Of a stretch of 64,000 nt of DNA, positions 16,423-25,872 are shown one piece after another. The position numbers were made by a program, and so were the translations under genes. Origin of the DNA: CAVYEM01 sp963767635. Lineage in GTDB: Bacteria > Vulcanimicrobiota > Vulcanimicrobiia > Vulcanimicrobiales > Vulcanimicrobiaceae. The notes under the pieces are model-generated. The model saw only the letters and a list, made by a program, of their open reading frames with translations, had not been told where the DNA came from and ran no database searches. Position 1 is the stretch's first letter; every line of letters begins with the position of its first letter. The stretch is taken from contig CAVYEM010000001.1 of the NCBI GenBank assembly GCA_963767635.1, forward strand, positions 1,302,001 to 1,366,000, read 5' to 3'.

Positions 16423-18806
16423 TCCGCTCCGTCGACGTTCTTCCCGTAATTCGTTCGACGCGATTCGACGTACCGCTCAGCTACGACGCGGGCGAACTGA
16501 ATTTGCGCGTGGGCGACGTCGTTCGCGTGCCGATGGGCTCGCGCGAGTACGTCGCGTTCGTCGTTTCGGCGCCTGCGACGATAGATTCAGAGCGCGCACT
16601 TCGCCCGGTGCACGGGCAGGCGCAGGCGCCGCGCGCATTCGACGAAACGGGTTTGGAACTCGCGCGCTTCATGTCGAGGTATTATCTTTGCACGCTGGGT
16701 GAAGCGCTCGGCGCCGTGGTGCTCGGCGCAGCCGTGCCGCGGACGCAGGACACGTTCGTGCGTGCTGCCGCTCAACAGGACGGTGCGCGGCATCCTTCGG
16801 TTCCGCCGCGGTTACTCTCGTTGATTTGGAACGATCTTCGCGACGGCTTTACCCTAGAACAGCTGCTGCGTCATCCGGAAGCGCGGCGTGCCGGGGACCG
16901 CTCCGCGCTGCTGCGCCACGTGAACGCGCTGGTGCGCGGCGGCGAACTGCGGCGCGAACGCCGCATGCTCGATCCGCGTATGCACGAATACCGCGTTCGC
17001 TCCTTGTTTCCCGCAGACGCGGCGGTTCGCGGCGCGCGCGCCGCAGCGCTCGTGGATTTCGTGCGCGCGCAACCCGGCGTGCCGCGCGCGGACGCGCTCC
17101 TGGCGGGTTTTTCGAGCGCGCTCATCGCGCGCGTCGCCAAGGCCGGAGCGGTTCGCGAGGAAGACGTCGTTCCTAAACCCTCGCACGATCTTGGAGCTTT
17201 TCGGCGCCAAACGCTGGAGGCAACGCCGGAGCAGCGTCGCGCGATCGCGGCGATCCGTTCGAAGCTGGAAACCAATGTTTTCCAGGAAGCGTTGCTGTAC
17301 GGCATCACGGGCAGCGGAAAAACTTTCGTGTACATCGAGGCAATCGCCCACGTGTTGCGGCGCGGAGGGCGCGCGATCGTTTTGGTGCCGGAAATTTCGC
17401 TCACGCCGCAAACTGCGCGGCGCTTCGAGCACGCGTTCGGACAGCGCGTCTCCGTGCTACATTCGGCACTATCGGAACGCGAGCGCTTCGATGCGTGGCA
17501 AGCATGCGCCGCCGGAACCGTCGAGGTGGTCGTCGGTGCGCGCAGCGCAGTCTTTGCCCCACTCCGCGACGTCCGGCTGCTGATCGTGGACGAGGCGCAC
17601 GAATCAACGTACAAACAGGAGACGACCCCGCGCTACGGAGCGGTGACCGTCGCGCGGGAACGGATGCGGCGCGCGAACGGCGTGCTCGTGCTCGGAAGCG
17701 CGACGCCGTCTCTCGAAAGCTACGCGAGCGCGACGGCCGGCCGCATTGCGTTGCTCGAACTGAAGGAGCGACCCACGGGGCAAGCGTTGCCGCGCGTTCG
17801 CATCGCCAACATGGCGGACGAGTTCGAAGCGGGCAATCGCCGCATTTTCAGCGCGGCGCTGGCGCAGGCACTGGACGAGCGCCTCGAGCGCTCAGAGAAG
17901 ACCGTCCTATTCGTCAATCGCCGCGGGAGCGCCGGTTTTTTGCTGTGCCGCGCTTGCGGTCAAGTGCCGGAGTGCGCGCGCTGCAGCGTTTCACTCAGCG
18001 TGCACCGCAGTGAAGGTCTGCTGCGGTGCCATTACTGCGATCTGCAGCGGCCGATGCCCAGGTCGTGCGGAAAGTGCGGCGCGCAGGCGCTGCGCGAGTT
18101 CGGTATTGGTACGGAGAAAGTGGCCGAAGAGGTGGGGCGTCTGTATCCGCGCGCGCGCGTGGTTCGCATGGACAGCGACACGACGACGCGCATCGGCGAT
18201 CACGCGCGGCTGCTCGATGAGTTCGGGGAGAAGGGCGACGTGCTCGTCGGCACTCAGATGGTCGCGAAAGGCCTGGATTTCCCGACCGTGACGCTGGTGG
18301 GCGTCGTCGCCGCGGATATCGGCCTGCACGCGCCGGATTTTCGCGCCGCCGAACGCAGCTTCGCGCTGATCACGCAAGTGTGCGGGCGCAGCGGACGGTC
18401 GCGTCCGGGTGAAGCGATCGTCCAGACGTACTCACCCACGCATCCCGCGATCCTTTTCGCGATCGCGCACGATTACGCGGGTTTTGCTGCAGCGGAACTC
18501 GCCGAACGCGCCGCGCTGAAATATCCACCCGCTTGCCGCATGATGTATCTGGGCATCATCGGGCGCGATCGCGCAAAGACGCTTTCAGCGGCGCGCGGCT
18601 ATGCGCGAACGCTCGAGCAGCTGCGCGTCGCACAGGTGCTCGGTCCCGCGCCGTATCCGATCGCGCGGCTTGGCGGCGAATGGCGGTTTCGCATTGCGTT
18701 GAAAGCGGCGAAACTGCGGCCGCTGCGGGAAGCCGTGCAAACGCGCATCTTGCCTTCAGCCCGCAAAGATCGCAGCGCACGCTTGGCCATCGTGGTCGAC
18801 CCCTAG
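16389..18806 (+). CDS. priA: Primosomal protein N' (PriA helicase)
   Basis: 805 residues from GTG 16389. The 3'-DNA-binding domain (about 20-110) is followed by a winged-helix region, then the helicase core: Walker A G-I-T-G-S-G-K-T (about 307-314), D-E-A-H box in I-V-D-E-A-H-E, and G-S-A-T-P-S. The zinc-binding insert has paired C-x2-C motifs (C-R-A-C…C-A-R-C…C-H-Y-C…C-G-K-C). The helicase motif Q-V-x-G-R-x-G-R and the C-terminal domain are intact. It restarts stalled replication forks. Confidence 0.93.
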   Translation: MHAARSTGIPLVRSVDVLPVIRSTRFDVPLSYDAGELNLRVGDVVRVPMGSREYVAFVVSAPATIDSERALRPVHGQAQAPRAFDETGLELARFMSRYYLCTLGEALGAVVLGAAVPRTQDTFVRAAAQQDGARHPSVPPRLLSLIWNDLRDGFTLEQLLRHPEARRAGDRSALLRHVNALVRGGELRRERRMLDPRMHEYRVRSLFPADAAVRGARAAALVDFVRAQPGVPRADALLAGFSSALIARVAKAGAVREEDVVPKPSHDLGAFRRQTLEATPEQRRAIAAIRSKLETNVFQEALLYGITGSGKTFVYIEAIAHVLRRGGRAIVLVPEISLTPQTARRFEHAFGQRVSVLHSALSERERFDAWQACAAGTVEVVVGARSAVFAPLRDVRLLIVDEAHESTYKQETTPRYGAVTVARERMRRANGVLVLGSATPSLESYASATAGRIALLELKERPTGQALPRVRIANMADEFEAGNRRIFSAALAQALDERLERSEKTVLFVNRRGSAGFLLCRACGQVPECARCSVSLSVHRSEGLLRCHYCDLQRPMPRSCGKCGAQALREFGIGTEKVAEEVGRLYPRARVVRMDSDTTTRIGDHARLLDEFGEKGDVLVGTQMVAKGLDFPTVTLVGVVAADIGLHAPDFRAAERSFALITQVCGRSGRSRPGEAIVQTYSPTHPAILFAIAHDYAGFAAAELAERAALKYPPACRMMYLGIIGRDRAKTLSAARGYARTLEQLRVAQVLGPAPYPIARLGGEWRFRIALKAAKLRPLREAVQTRILPSARKDRSARLAIVVDP

Positions 18807-18828
18807 CCGGTGGGGGTATGAAGCACCG

Positions 18829-19791
18829 ATGGCGATACTCTCTGTGACGAGCGCGGCCGCGCTATTGCCCTTGGCATGGATCTTGGGCGGCATCATCGCC
18901 GGCGTGGCGGCGTACGTGCTGATACTGCGACGCCTTTCCGCGGGTTCGGCGGCGATCGCCGGCGTCGTCATTCTTTGGGGCGCTTTGGCAGGACTGTACG
19001 TCGGGCTGGATCACATCCCGCTCTCCGGCCGAAACGCCGTGCTGCTGAATCGTTCGATCGGCGCCCTGTTCGTGCTTTCGCTCACGTGGATCGCTGCGCG
19101 CTTGGCCGGAGCGTCGATTGCGAGGTTCGGACGACGCACCGAGCACCGCCTGTTCTCCGTTTCGCTGTATTCCACGCTCGTTCAAAGCGCGATTTTCATC
19201 ATCGGGCTGCTCACCGTGCTCAGCTCGCTCGGAATTGCCATCGCGCCGTTGCTCACGACGCTCGGTCTGGGCGGCCTGGCCGTTGCCCTTGCGCTCAACG
19301 ACACGCTCACGAATTTGTTCGCCGGCGTGCACATCGTCGCGGCGCGCCAAATCCGCGTCGGCGATTACGTGAGCTTCGACTTCGCGCAGGGCATGGTCAC
19401 AGACATCAAATGGCACAACACGACGATCCGTGATTTGGACCACAACGTGATCGTCATTCCAAACGCCAAAGTCAATACGTCGGTATTCACCAACTATTCG
19501 ACGTCCGCAGGTGACATCGTCTCTGCGGTGTCCGCAACCTTGGCGTGGAAGGGCACCTATACCAAACTGGAAACTTTAGCGCGGGAATGCGCGCGCGCGG
19601 TAATCGAAGATACCGCAGGCAGCGTGAACGCGCACGCATGCGGCGTCGTGCTCACCGCATTGAACGAAACGAACCTGCAAATTACGGCCTATCTGCCAAT
19701 CGGCCACATCGAAAACCGCCGTCGCGCAAGCGGCGAATTCTTGCGCCGCCTGCACGATGCTGCGCTGGCGGCCGGGATGGGCGCTAGTTAA
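18829..19791 (+). CDS. MscS-type mechanosensitive channel
   Basis: 320 residues with about four N-terminal membrane helices, then the MscS pore helix and upper beta domain: L-G-L-G-G-L-A-V-A-L-A-L-N-D-T-L-T-N-L-F-A-G, R-Q-I-R-V-G-D-Y-V, and V-I-V-I-P-N-A-K-V. The C-terminal domain is complete. It would release solutes on hypo-osmotic shock. It is convergent with rpsT, overlapping by four bases. Confidence 0.88.
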   Translation: MAILSVTSAAALLPLAWILGGIIAGVAAYVLILRRLSAGSAAIAGVVILWGALAGLYVGLDHIPLSGRNAVLLNRSIGALFVLSLTWIAARLAGASIARFGRRTEHRLFSVSLYSTLVQSAIFIIGLLTVLSSLGIAIAPLLTTLGLGGLAVALALNDTLTNLFAGVHIVAARQIRVGDYVSFDFAQGMVTDIKWHNTTIRDLDHNVIVIPNAKVNTSVFTNYSTSAGDIVSAVSATLAWKGTYTKLETLARECARAVIEDTAGSVNAHACGVVLTALNETNLQITAYLPIGHIENRRRASGEFLRRLHDAALAAGMGAS

Positions 19792-20090
19792 CGGCTTTTC
19801 TTTTTGCCGGCGCCCCTGGCCGGCTTAACTGCCGGCGTGGCCGGCGCAGCGGCGCTTTTCGCCGAGGCCTTCGCAAGCCGAGACTTTTTTCGAGCCGCCT
19901 TGTTGGGATGAATGATGCCTTTTTGCGCGGCTTTGTCGAATTGGCTTTCAACCGGCTGCAGCGCCTGCGGGTCGGAGCCCGCAGCGGCTTTCTTGTAGAG
20001 CGTCTTGAGGCGCGTCTTGACGTCGAGATTACGCTGGGTTCGCTTGTCGCTTTGCCGCACCCACTTTTCCGCGGCCTTGATATTCGGCAA
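19788..20090 (-). CDS. rpsT: Small ribosomal subunit protein S20
   Basis: 100 residues from TTG 20090. The start (L-P-N-I-K-A-A-E-K-W-V-R-Q-S) matches the S20 N-terminus; a longer reading to 20213 would add 41 residues not found in S20. S20 helices run to about residue 80. The C-terminal tail is an Ala/Pro/Lys-rich extension ending K-K-K-S-R. A purine-rich AGGGAG lies about 10 bases upstream. Confidence 0.88.
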   Translation of the reverse strand: MPNIKAAEKWVRQSDKRTQRNLDVKTRLKTLYKKAAAGSDPQALQPVESQFDKAAQKGIIHPNKAARKKSRLAKASAKSAAAPATPAVKPARGAGKKKSR

Positions 20091-20129
20091 TTCCTGGTGC
20101 TCCCTGCCCTGGCGAAATGGACGAGGCGC

Positions 20130-20135
20130 AGTATA
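20130..20135 (-). promoter_or_regulatory. Probable -10 box of rpsT
   Basis: TATACT on the minus strand, 40 bases upstream of the rpsT TTG, gives a good -10 hexamer in otherwise GC-rich sequence. The best -35 candidate (TGGACC, spacer about 18) is weak, so only the -10 is supported. Confidence 0.35.
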
Positions 20136-20181
20136 GCACACGCGGCGCAGGCTGGTCCAGCGCGGAGCGCGCCGGCAGCGT

Positions 20182-21063
20182 TCAACATCCCAGGATGCTT
20201 CTATAGCTCCCATACCGGGCGGCTGAAATGCGCCCCTCTTCGACCGCTTGCAGTACGGCGCAATCCGGCTCGTGCAGATGGCTGCAGTCGGTGAAACGGC
20301 AACAGCGCGATAATTCCGTCATTTCTCGGAATCCCGGCACAAGCTCGCGCGGCTGGATGTCTCCGAGGCCGAACTCCGCTACGCCGGGGCTGTCGATGAG
20401 AAAGCCGTCGGGCAAACGGTAGAGACGCGCCGCCCTCGTGGTCGCTTTGCCGTAACCTTTTCGGGAAGTCTCGCCGACCGCCGCTTCGCCGCCGAGTGCG
20501 CGGAAGATGGAACTCTTGCCCACTCCCGATATGCCGCACAGCAGTGCGTGGCGGCCGGCCAATGCATTGCGCAGCGCAGCGATGTCGTTTCCAACCTTCG
20601 GGTTGACGACCAGCGTCTCGTATCCGAGCGAAACGTACAACCGCGCGAATCGCTGGGACTCCGCTTCCGAAACGAGATCCGGCTTGGTGAAGATCACGAT
20701 CGCATCGACGTCTTCGAGCTGTGCGAATGCCAGCAGTTGGTCCAGGATGAGTGGCCGCGGCGGCGGATCGTCCAGTGCGGTGACGGTGATCATGGTGTCG
20801 ACGTTGGCGGCCATGATCTTGGCGCGGCCTTCGCTGGTGCGCCGCTGCAGCATCGAGGCACGCTCGTGCACGCGATCGACGAGCGCGCGGCCGTCCTCGA
20901 GCAGTTGCACGTCGACGCGATCGCCCGGCACTACCATGCCGCGCTTCGTGCCGGCGTGAACGCGTTTGAAGTCGGCTACGCGGGGATGCTGCTCGACATC
21001 GAGTACGACCCACGCAGCGTTTTTACCGACGGAAACGACGCGCGCCGGGAACGATTGACTCAC
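20182..21063 (-). CDS. rsgA: Ribosome small subunit-dependent GTPase RsgA
   Basis: 293 residues from GTG 21063 (V-S-Q-S-F-P-A-R-V-V). An OB-fold N-domain precedes a circularly permuted GTPase with the order expected of RsgA: F-T-K-P-D (G4), G-I-S-G-V-G-K-S-S (G1), then D-S-P-G (G3). The C-terminal zinc site C-C-R-F-T-D-C-S-H-…-D-C is intact. It assists late 30S maturation, and the gene sits just upstream of rpsT on the same strand. The start is 36 bases from the divergent 21100 gene, so they share a promoter region. Confidence 0.93.
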   Translation of the reverse strand: MSQSFPARVVSVGKNAAWVVLDVEQHPRVADFKRVHAGTKRGMVVPGDRVDVQLLEDGRALVDRVHERASMLQRRTSEGRAKIMAANVDTMITVTALDDPPPRPLILDQLLAFAQLEDVDAIVIFTKPDLVSEAESQRFARLYVSLGYETLVVNPKVGNDIAALRNALAGRHALLCGISGVGKSSIFRALGGEAAVGETSRKGYGKATTRAARLYRLPDGFLIDSPGVAEFGLGDIQPRELVPGFREMTELSRCCRFTDCSHLHEPDCAVLQAVEEGRISAARYGSYRSILGC

Positions 21064-21099
21064 GCGGCTAACGGTAGTGATATCGTGGAATGGGTTCGA

Positions 21100-21633
21100 A
21101 TGATAAGGATCGACGTGCCGCCGAACGACGCGGTGCGCTCCCGTGTGTCCGCCGCATGTGCAGGACACGGCATTCGCGTGCGTTTCGGCACGCATGCCGC
21201 CGCCGCGCGAACGTACGCGTTGCTCGAAGCATCCACGGACCTCGACTCCGCCGGTCTCGAGCGCGTGTTACCGGACGCGCGATGGTACGCCGAATCGATC
21301 ATCGCCCTTGCAATTGAACCTGCGCCGGCTGATGCCTTGCCGCGTCTGCAGGCGGCGCTTGGTGGACCGGGTGCTCCGGTAAACGTGCTCGACTGCGATG
21401 CGACGTCTTCGGAACTGCTGGTAGAGATTCGCGCTTCGGTTACGGCTGCGGCGTTGGTTTTGCGCGTGATCGATGTGGAATTGCTGCGCTGGCACGGCCG
21501 GCGCCGCACGGCGCTGATGGCTCCGCTCACGCCTGAATTGGCCGCGCTTATCGCGGGCACGGCGATGCAAGCGCCGGAAATCTCGCGCGATCGCATCCTA
21601 GAGACGCTCCTGGAAACGCTGCATGTGGAATAG
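21100..21633 (+). CDS. Hypothetical protein upstream of cdaA
   Basis: 177 residues from ATG 21100, mixed alpha/beta composition, rich in Ala and Arg, no signal peptide or membrane helix and no recognised motif. Its last 11 bases overlap the cdaA start, so it is probably the first gene of the cdaA-cdaR-glmM operon. Open sequence extends upstream in the same frame over rsgA, but that is antisense shadow. Confidence 0.55.
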   Translation: MIRIDVPPNDAVRSRVSAACAGHGIRVRFGTHAAAARTYALLEASTDLDSAGLERVLPDARWYAESIIALAIEPAPADALPRLQAALGGPGAPVNVLDCDATSSELLVEIRASVTAAALVLRVIDVELLRWHGRRRTALMAPLTPELAALIAGTAMQAPEISRDRILETLLETLHVE

Positions 21634-22495
21634 CGTGCTGCAATATCTGGGACCCACCGATCTGGTCGACATCCTGGCCACGAGCATCCTCATCTATTAC
21701 TTTTTGCTGCTCATTCGCGGCACGCGGGCGGTGCAGATATTGACGGGCGTGGTGGTACTCGTGGCCTTGCTGGGCGTCGCCAATCTCCTGCACTTGCTGC
21801 TGCTCGGGACGATCCTGCGACTGATCGTCGTTGGAGCCGCCGTAACGCTCCCGATTGTTTTCCAGCCGGAACTGCGCCGGGCGCTCGAACAGCTGGGCCG
21901 TGGCGGGTTCTTTCACTTACAAGACGATCAACGTACCCGCAGGGGCGACGAACGAGTCGCCGCGATGCTGGCCAAGGCGGCGTTTCTGCTGGCGCGCAAC
22001 AGATGCGGAGCGCTAATCGTAATCGAGCAGCAGACCGGTCTGAAGGAGTTCGCGGAAAGCGGCACGATGCTGCACGCGCGCGTTTCGGCGGAGTTGCTGC
22101 TCTCAATCTTCGTTCCGCGTTCGCCGCTGCACGACGGCGCCGCGATCGTGCGACACGATCTCATCGAAGCCGCGGGGTGCGTTCTGCCGCTGGGTGAGCG
22201 CTCGCATTCCGAGCGGCGTTTGGGCACTCGTCATCGTGCGGCGCTGGGACTCTCGGAACAGACCGATGCCGTCATCGTCGTAGTCTCCGAGGAGAACGGC
22301 GCAGTTTCGGTATCGCGCGAAGGACGGCTTTCTCGTCCAATTGAGGACGAAACGCGACTGTTTCGGCTTTTGCTGGCCTCCACGCGGGCTCGCCGCGATC
22401 TATCGGCGAAGCGCAACGATCTGGTGACCCATTTGCGCGCCCGCCTCGGGCGCCCACCCCAACGCGCACGCCGCAAGCAAATCGAGCAACTCTGA
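21623..22495 (+). CDS. cdaA: Diadenylate cyclase CdaA (c-di-AMP synthase)
   Basis: 290 residues. Three N-terminal membrane helices (about 15-75) are followed by a DAC domain with the catalytic D-G-A (P-L-H-D-G-A-A-I-V, about 172-180) and R-H-R (T-R-H-R-A-A-L-G-L, about 201-209) motifs, plus V-V-S-E-E-N-G. It joins two ATP into c-di-AMP at the membrane. The cdaA-cdaR-glmM order matches the arrangement known in Firmicutes, where CdaR and GlmM modulate the cyclase. A riboswitch for its product lies downstream at about 24600. Confidence 0.94.
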   Translation: MWNSVLQYLGPTDLVDILATSILIYYFLLLIRGTRAVQILTGVVVLVALLGVANLLHLLLLGTILRLIVVGAAVTLPIVFQPELRRALEQLGRGGFFHLQDDQRTRRGDERVAAMLAKAAFLLARNRCGALIVIEQQTGLKEFAESGTMLHARVSAELLLSIFVPRSPLHDGAAIVRHDLIEAAGCVLPLGERSHSERRLGTRHRAALGLSEQTDAVIVVVSEENGAVSVSREGRLSRPIEDETRLFRLLLASTRARRDLSAKRNDLVTHLRARLGRPPQRARRKQIEQL

Positions 22496-22497
22496 GC

Positions 22498-23160
22498 GTG
22501 GTCGCACTGCTTCGGCAAAACGCCGGACTCAAATTGCTCTCCGTGTTTCTGGCGATGCTGGGTTGGGCATACTTCCGATTCGCATCCAATCCGGTCATGG
22601 GCGCGCGGCTCGATCAGCAGATCAGCGTTCCTATCGCCACCGCGAACCTTGCTTCCGGATACGTCGCGCGCTTTCCCGACAAGGCGGCACTGATCACCGT
22701 CGAGCCCAGAAGCGGCGAACCGCCGATTAAACCCGAGGAGATAAGAGCGGTGCTCGATCTGTCCAATCGCGGCACCGGCGTGTACAACGTGCCCGTCAAG
22801 ACCGTCGGACCGAATGTGATCGTTCAGTCGCTCAGCCCCGCCTCCGTAACGCTGTCCATTGAAAGAATCGAGCGCAAAACGGTTGCAATCGGCGTGCACT
22901 ACGCTGCTCCCGGAGCCGCCGTGGTCACGGCGTTGACCATCGCTCCGTCCGCAGTGGTGCTGCGCGGACCGACGAGCACGCTGGCGCAGGTGGTGGCCGT
23001 CCGCGTCGACTTGCCGCTCGTGCCTTCGCAAGCGGCGCTGGATGAAATGATCCGGCCCGTTCCGGTGTCGTCCTCCGGTGCCGAAGTCCGCGATCTGCAA
23101 GTGCTTCCCAACCTCGTGCGAGTTCAGGCGCGCTTCTCAGCGGCGGTCAAAGGACCGTAG
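22498..23160 (+). CDS. cdaR: CdaR / YbbR-domain regulator of CdaA
   Basis: 220 residues from GTG 22498. One N-terminal membrane helix (about 11-28) is followed by two YbbR-type extracytoplasmic repeats, each with a V-x-L-x-x-x-x-P-x-x-V-x-L pattern (about 95-125 and 150-165). Known family members bind and modulate CdaA. Two bases separate it from cdaA and one base from glmM. Confidence 0.85.
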   Translation: MVALLRQNAGLKLLSVFLAMLGWAYFRFASNPVMGARLDQQISVPIATANLASGYVARFPDKAALITVEPRSGEPPIKPEEIRAVLDLSNRGTGVYNVPVKTVGPNVIVQSLSPASVTLSIERIERKTVAIGVHYAAPGAAVVTALTIAPSAVVLRGPTSTLAQVVAVRVDLPLVPSQAALDEMIRPVPVSSSGAEVRDLQVLPNLVRVQARFSAAVKGP

Positions 23161-23161
23161 C

Positions 23162-24515
23162 GTGGGCCGCATTTTTGGAACGGACGGAGTGCGTGGGGTG
23201 GCGAACACCGAGCTGCACGCCGCAACTCGCTTTCGCAATCGGACGCGCCGGTGCATACGTGCTGGCGAAGAGCAGCGAGCGTCATCGGCCGATCGTCGTC
23301 GGCCGCGACACGCGTTTGTCCGGTACGATGCTGGAAGCCGCGATTGTTTCGGGCATTACGTCCGTCGGTCGCGACGCGATCTCGGTCGGCATCGTTCCCA
23401 CGCCTGCTATCGCAACGATCGCCGTCCGCAGCGGTGCGGCTGCGGGCGTGATGATCAGCGCGTCGCATAATCCCATTGCGGACAACGGCATCAAGTTTTT
23501 CGGGCCGGACGGCTTCAAGCTCTCGGACGCGATCGAAGACGAGATCGAGGCGCTGCTGGAAAGCGACCGATTTCCGCAACCGACCGGCACGGACATCGGC
23601 GTCGCCGCCGTTGGATTGAATTTGGGCAGACATTATTACGAGGAACTCTACAGCCGCGCGCGCGACCTGCAGGGCCTGACGGTCGTGGTCGATGCCGCGT
23701 TCGGGGCGGCCTACCAGTACGCGCCGTATGCATTGCGCAAACTCGGCGCAACGGTGCACGAGATCAACTGCGAGGCGGACGGCGCACGAATTAACGTTCA
23801 GTGCGGTGCGACGGATATGCGGTCGCTGCAAGCCCGCGTGCTGGAACTGATCGACGCCGGCAACGCGCACGTTCTGGGCGTGGCTTTCGACGGCGATGCA
23901 GATCGCGCGATGTTCGTCGACGAAACGGGCTCGATCCTGAACGGCGATCACGTCATGCTGGTTTTGGCGCGCGATTTGCAGCGCCGCGGAGAACTCGCGA
24001 ACGAGACCGTGGTGGCCACGGTCATGAGCAATTTGGGCTTGGAAGAGGCGCTGCGCCGGCACGGCATCGCGCTGCTGCGCGCTCCCGTGGGCGATCGCTA
24101 CGTACTCGAACGCATGCGAGAAGGCGGCTACGTGCTGGGCGGAGAGCAGTCCGGCCACATTATCAACTTGCGCAACAACACGACCGGCGACGGTCCCATG
24201 ACAGCCGTCTCGCTTTTTGCAAGCATCATCGAGAGCGGCAAGACGCTGCACGAATCCGCGACCGAGCTCACGATCTATCCGCAGGTGCTCGTCAACGTCC
24301 GTACGCCCCACAAGCGGGTCTTAGACGAGCCGGGGGTTCGGGACGCGATCGAGCGGGCGGAGCGAGATTTGGCGGGCAACGGCCGGCTCCTGATACGTCC
24401 GTCGGGTACCGAGCCGCTCATTCGTGTTATGGTCGAGGGCGATGACCAGGCGCGGATTGAGGCCCTTGCAGGCGATCTAGCCGAGCGCATCCGGCAAGCG
24501 GCTATAGTAACGTAG
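23162..24515 (+). CDS. glmM: Phosphoglucosamine mutase, with a one-base insertion near the 5' end
   Basis: Translation from GTG 23162 gives V-G-R-I-F-G-T-D-G-V-R-G-V-A-N-T-E-L, the canonical GlmM N-terminus, then leaves frame. The rest of the protein (A-F-A-I-G-R-A-G onward) is in the +1 frame to 24515. Deleting one base at about 23216 restores E-L-T-P-Q-L-A-F. All GlmM motifs follow: phosphoserine loop I-S-A-S-H-N-P, metal loop D-G-D-A-D-R, sugar loop G-G-E-Q-S-G-H, phosphate loop R-P-S-G-T-E-P. It makes glucosamine-1-phosphate. GlmM is normally essential, so a consensus error is the likeliest cause. Confidence 0.9.
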
Positions 24516-24599
24516 AGCCACGGCCGATAGATATTTGGCCTGAGCATTGCGGGGAGGGAAATCCCGCCTCGGGCGAAACAACGGCGAGGCGTCGCGGGC

Positions 24600-24747
24600 T
24601 ACCCAGCCGGGCGCTTACCAGACCTGCCAAGATCACTGAGTCCGTCCGGGGAGGGACGGAGCGGGGGAGAACCGGTAGGGGCGAATGGGCCGGTCCGGCC
24701 CTAGGGCGATCTTTCACGTCCGAGCCCGTCAACTAACCCCGCAAGTG
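24600..24747 (+). ncRNA. ydaO/yuaA-type c-di-AMP riboswitch
   Basis: The 252-base gap before the NlpC/P60 gene carries the ydaO consensus blocks in order. They are a GATCACTGAGTCCG-like 5' block (24631-24644), a closing stem TCCGTCC/GGACGGA (24641-24660), GGGGGAGAACC (24663-24673), GGGGCGAAT (24678-24686), a GC-rich variable hairpin, and a strongly conserved 3' block at 24702-24741 containing TAGGG, CCGAGCCCGTCAACTAACC. These match the GGAACC, GGGGUUAAUC and CCCGACAGCUAAC blocks of the family. Ligand binding normally switches off wall-hydrolase genes. Extra hairpins at 24549-24591 lie just 5' of the core. Boundaries are approximate. Confidence 0.85.
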
Positions 24748-24767
24748 TTTTGAAAGAGGAGCAGTTT

Positions 24768-25439
24768 TTGCGTTATCTTTTAACCACTGGGGCGTTGGCC
24801 TTTTTGCTCGCCGGCTCCGGCGCTTTCGCGCTGGCCGATCCGTCGACTACGACCGCCGCTCCAACGAGCGCCACTACCGTGACGGCACCCGCCGCTCCGC
24901 AGGCGGCGCAGGCCCAGTCGGCCGAACCGGGTACACCCGTGGACAGCCCGGACGTCGCGGAGTGGACCTCGCAACTCATTCACGAGCAGCAAGTTGCTTC
25001 GGTGCACCACGCCGCCGCCGCCCGCGGGTTGGGCAAGTTCGCCCGACGCATCCTTTCACGGACCACGCGCATCGCGAAAAACCTCACGCGGGATGCCTTG
25101 CGCTTTTTAGGAACGCCCTACGTCTTCGGAGGCACGTCGTCTTCAGGCTTCGACTGTTCGGGGTTCGTTCAACACGTTTTTGCCATGCTGGGGATGAGTA
25201 TTCCGCGCACCGCCGATGCGCAGTACTCCGCCGGCGGCCGCGTGAAGGGCCGCATGAAAGCCGGGGATCTCGTGTTCTTTCAGACATACGAGCCCGGACC
25301 CTCACACGTCGGAATCTATATCGGCAACGGGAAGTTCGTTCACGCCAGTTCCAGTCACGGAGTGATGGTCAGCAATTTGTCGGACTCGTATTGGTCCAGC
25401 CGTTATCTCGGCGCGAAGCGCCTCATCGCTCGACGTTGA
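24768..25439 (+). CDS. Secreted NlpC/P60 cell-wall hydrolase
   Basis: 223 residues from TTG 24768, chosen because AAGAGGAG lies 6-8 bases upstream. The alternative TTG at 24750 would bury that site inside the gene. A signal peptide ends near F-A-L-A; an Ala/Thr/Pro-rich linker follows (about 20-60). The NlpC/P60 domain (about 108-220) has the catalytic Cys in F-D-C-S-G-F-V, His in S-H-V-G-I-Y, and the third polar residue in F-V-H-A-S. It should cut peptidoglycan peptides. The riboswitch directly upstream puts it under c-di-AMP control. Confidence 0.9.
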   Translation: MRYLLTTGALAFLLAGSGAFALADPSTTTAAPTSATTVTAPAAPQAAQAQSAEPGTPVDSPDVAEWTSQLIHEQQVASVHHAAAARGLGKFARRILSRTTRIAKNLTRDALRFLGTPYVFGGTSSSGFDCSGFVQHVFAMLGMSIPRTADAQYSAGGRVKGRMKAGDLVFFQTYEPGPSHVGIYIGNGKFVHASSSHGVMVSNLSDSYWSSRYLGAKRLIARR

Positions 25440-25524
25440 GCAAAAGCGCGGCAGGCGGCTAGCGATTACGCCGCAGGAAGATCGCGCGCATAGCGAGCAG
25501 CGCCGCGCCGCCCTTGCGTATCTC

Positions 25525-25857
25525 GTGTGGCCCGCCGCATTGTACGAGGAACATGCCGAGCGGGGCCCTGCGTCAGCGTGGTACCGGCTGCAGATTCACC
25601 AAGCGTCCGCCTTTGGTACCCGCTCGGCAGCGCTTGGGCTCGCAGCGCTGATATGGCCGCTGCTCGTGTCGCTGCTCGCGGGAAATCTCACCCTGACGCT
25701 CATCGTCTACGTCGTGGCAATCGTGCTGGATTGCGTGCTCTTTGCAACGTGGCTGCGCCTAGCGCTGGGGTACAGCAAACGCGCCGCACGGGGAGAAACG
25801 TTCACGCTGGAGCGCATGCGGGATTCGGTTACGAGGAGAGTCCCCGCAAAACGATAA
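25525..25857 (+). CDS. Small membrane protein, DUF4870-like
   Basis: 110 residues from GTG 25525. The frame is open well upstream toward 25440 and encodes plausible sequence there (E-Q-R-R-A-A-L-A-Y-L-V-W), but has no standard start, so the true N-terminus is unresolved. Two or three hydrophobic helices follow a polar Y-R-L-Q-I-H-Q-A-S-A-F-G segment, resembling the compact membrane proteins of the DUF4870 type. It lies after nlpC on the same strand and just before the tRNA-Gln repeats. Confidence 0.55.
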   Translation: MWPAALYEEHAERGPASAWYRLQIHQASAFGTRSAALGLAALIWPLLVSLLAGNLTLTLIVYVVAIVLDCVLFATWLRLALGYSKRAARGETFTLERMRDSVTRRVPAKR

Positions 25858-25872
25858 TGCTGTTGCCCCGCT

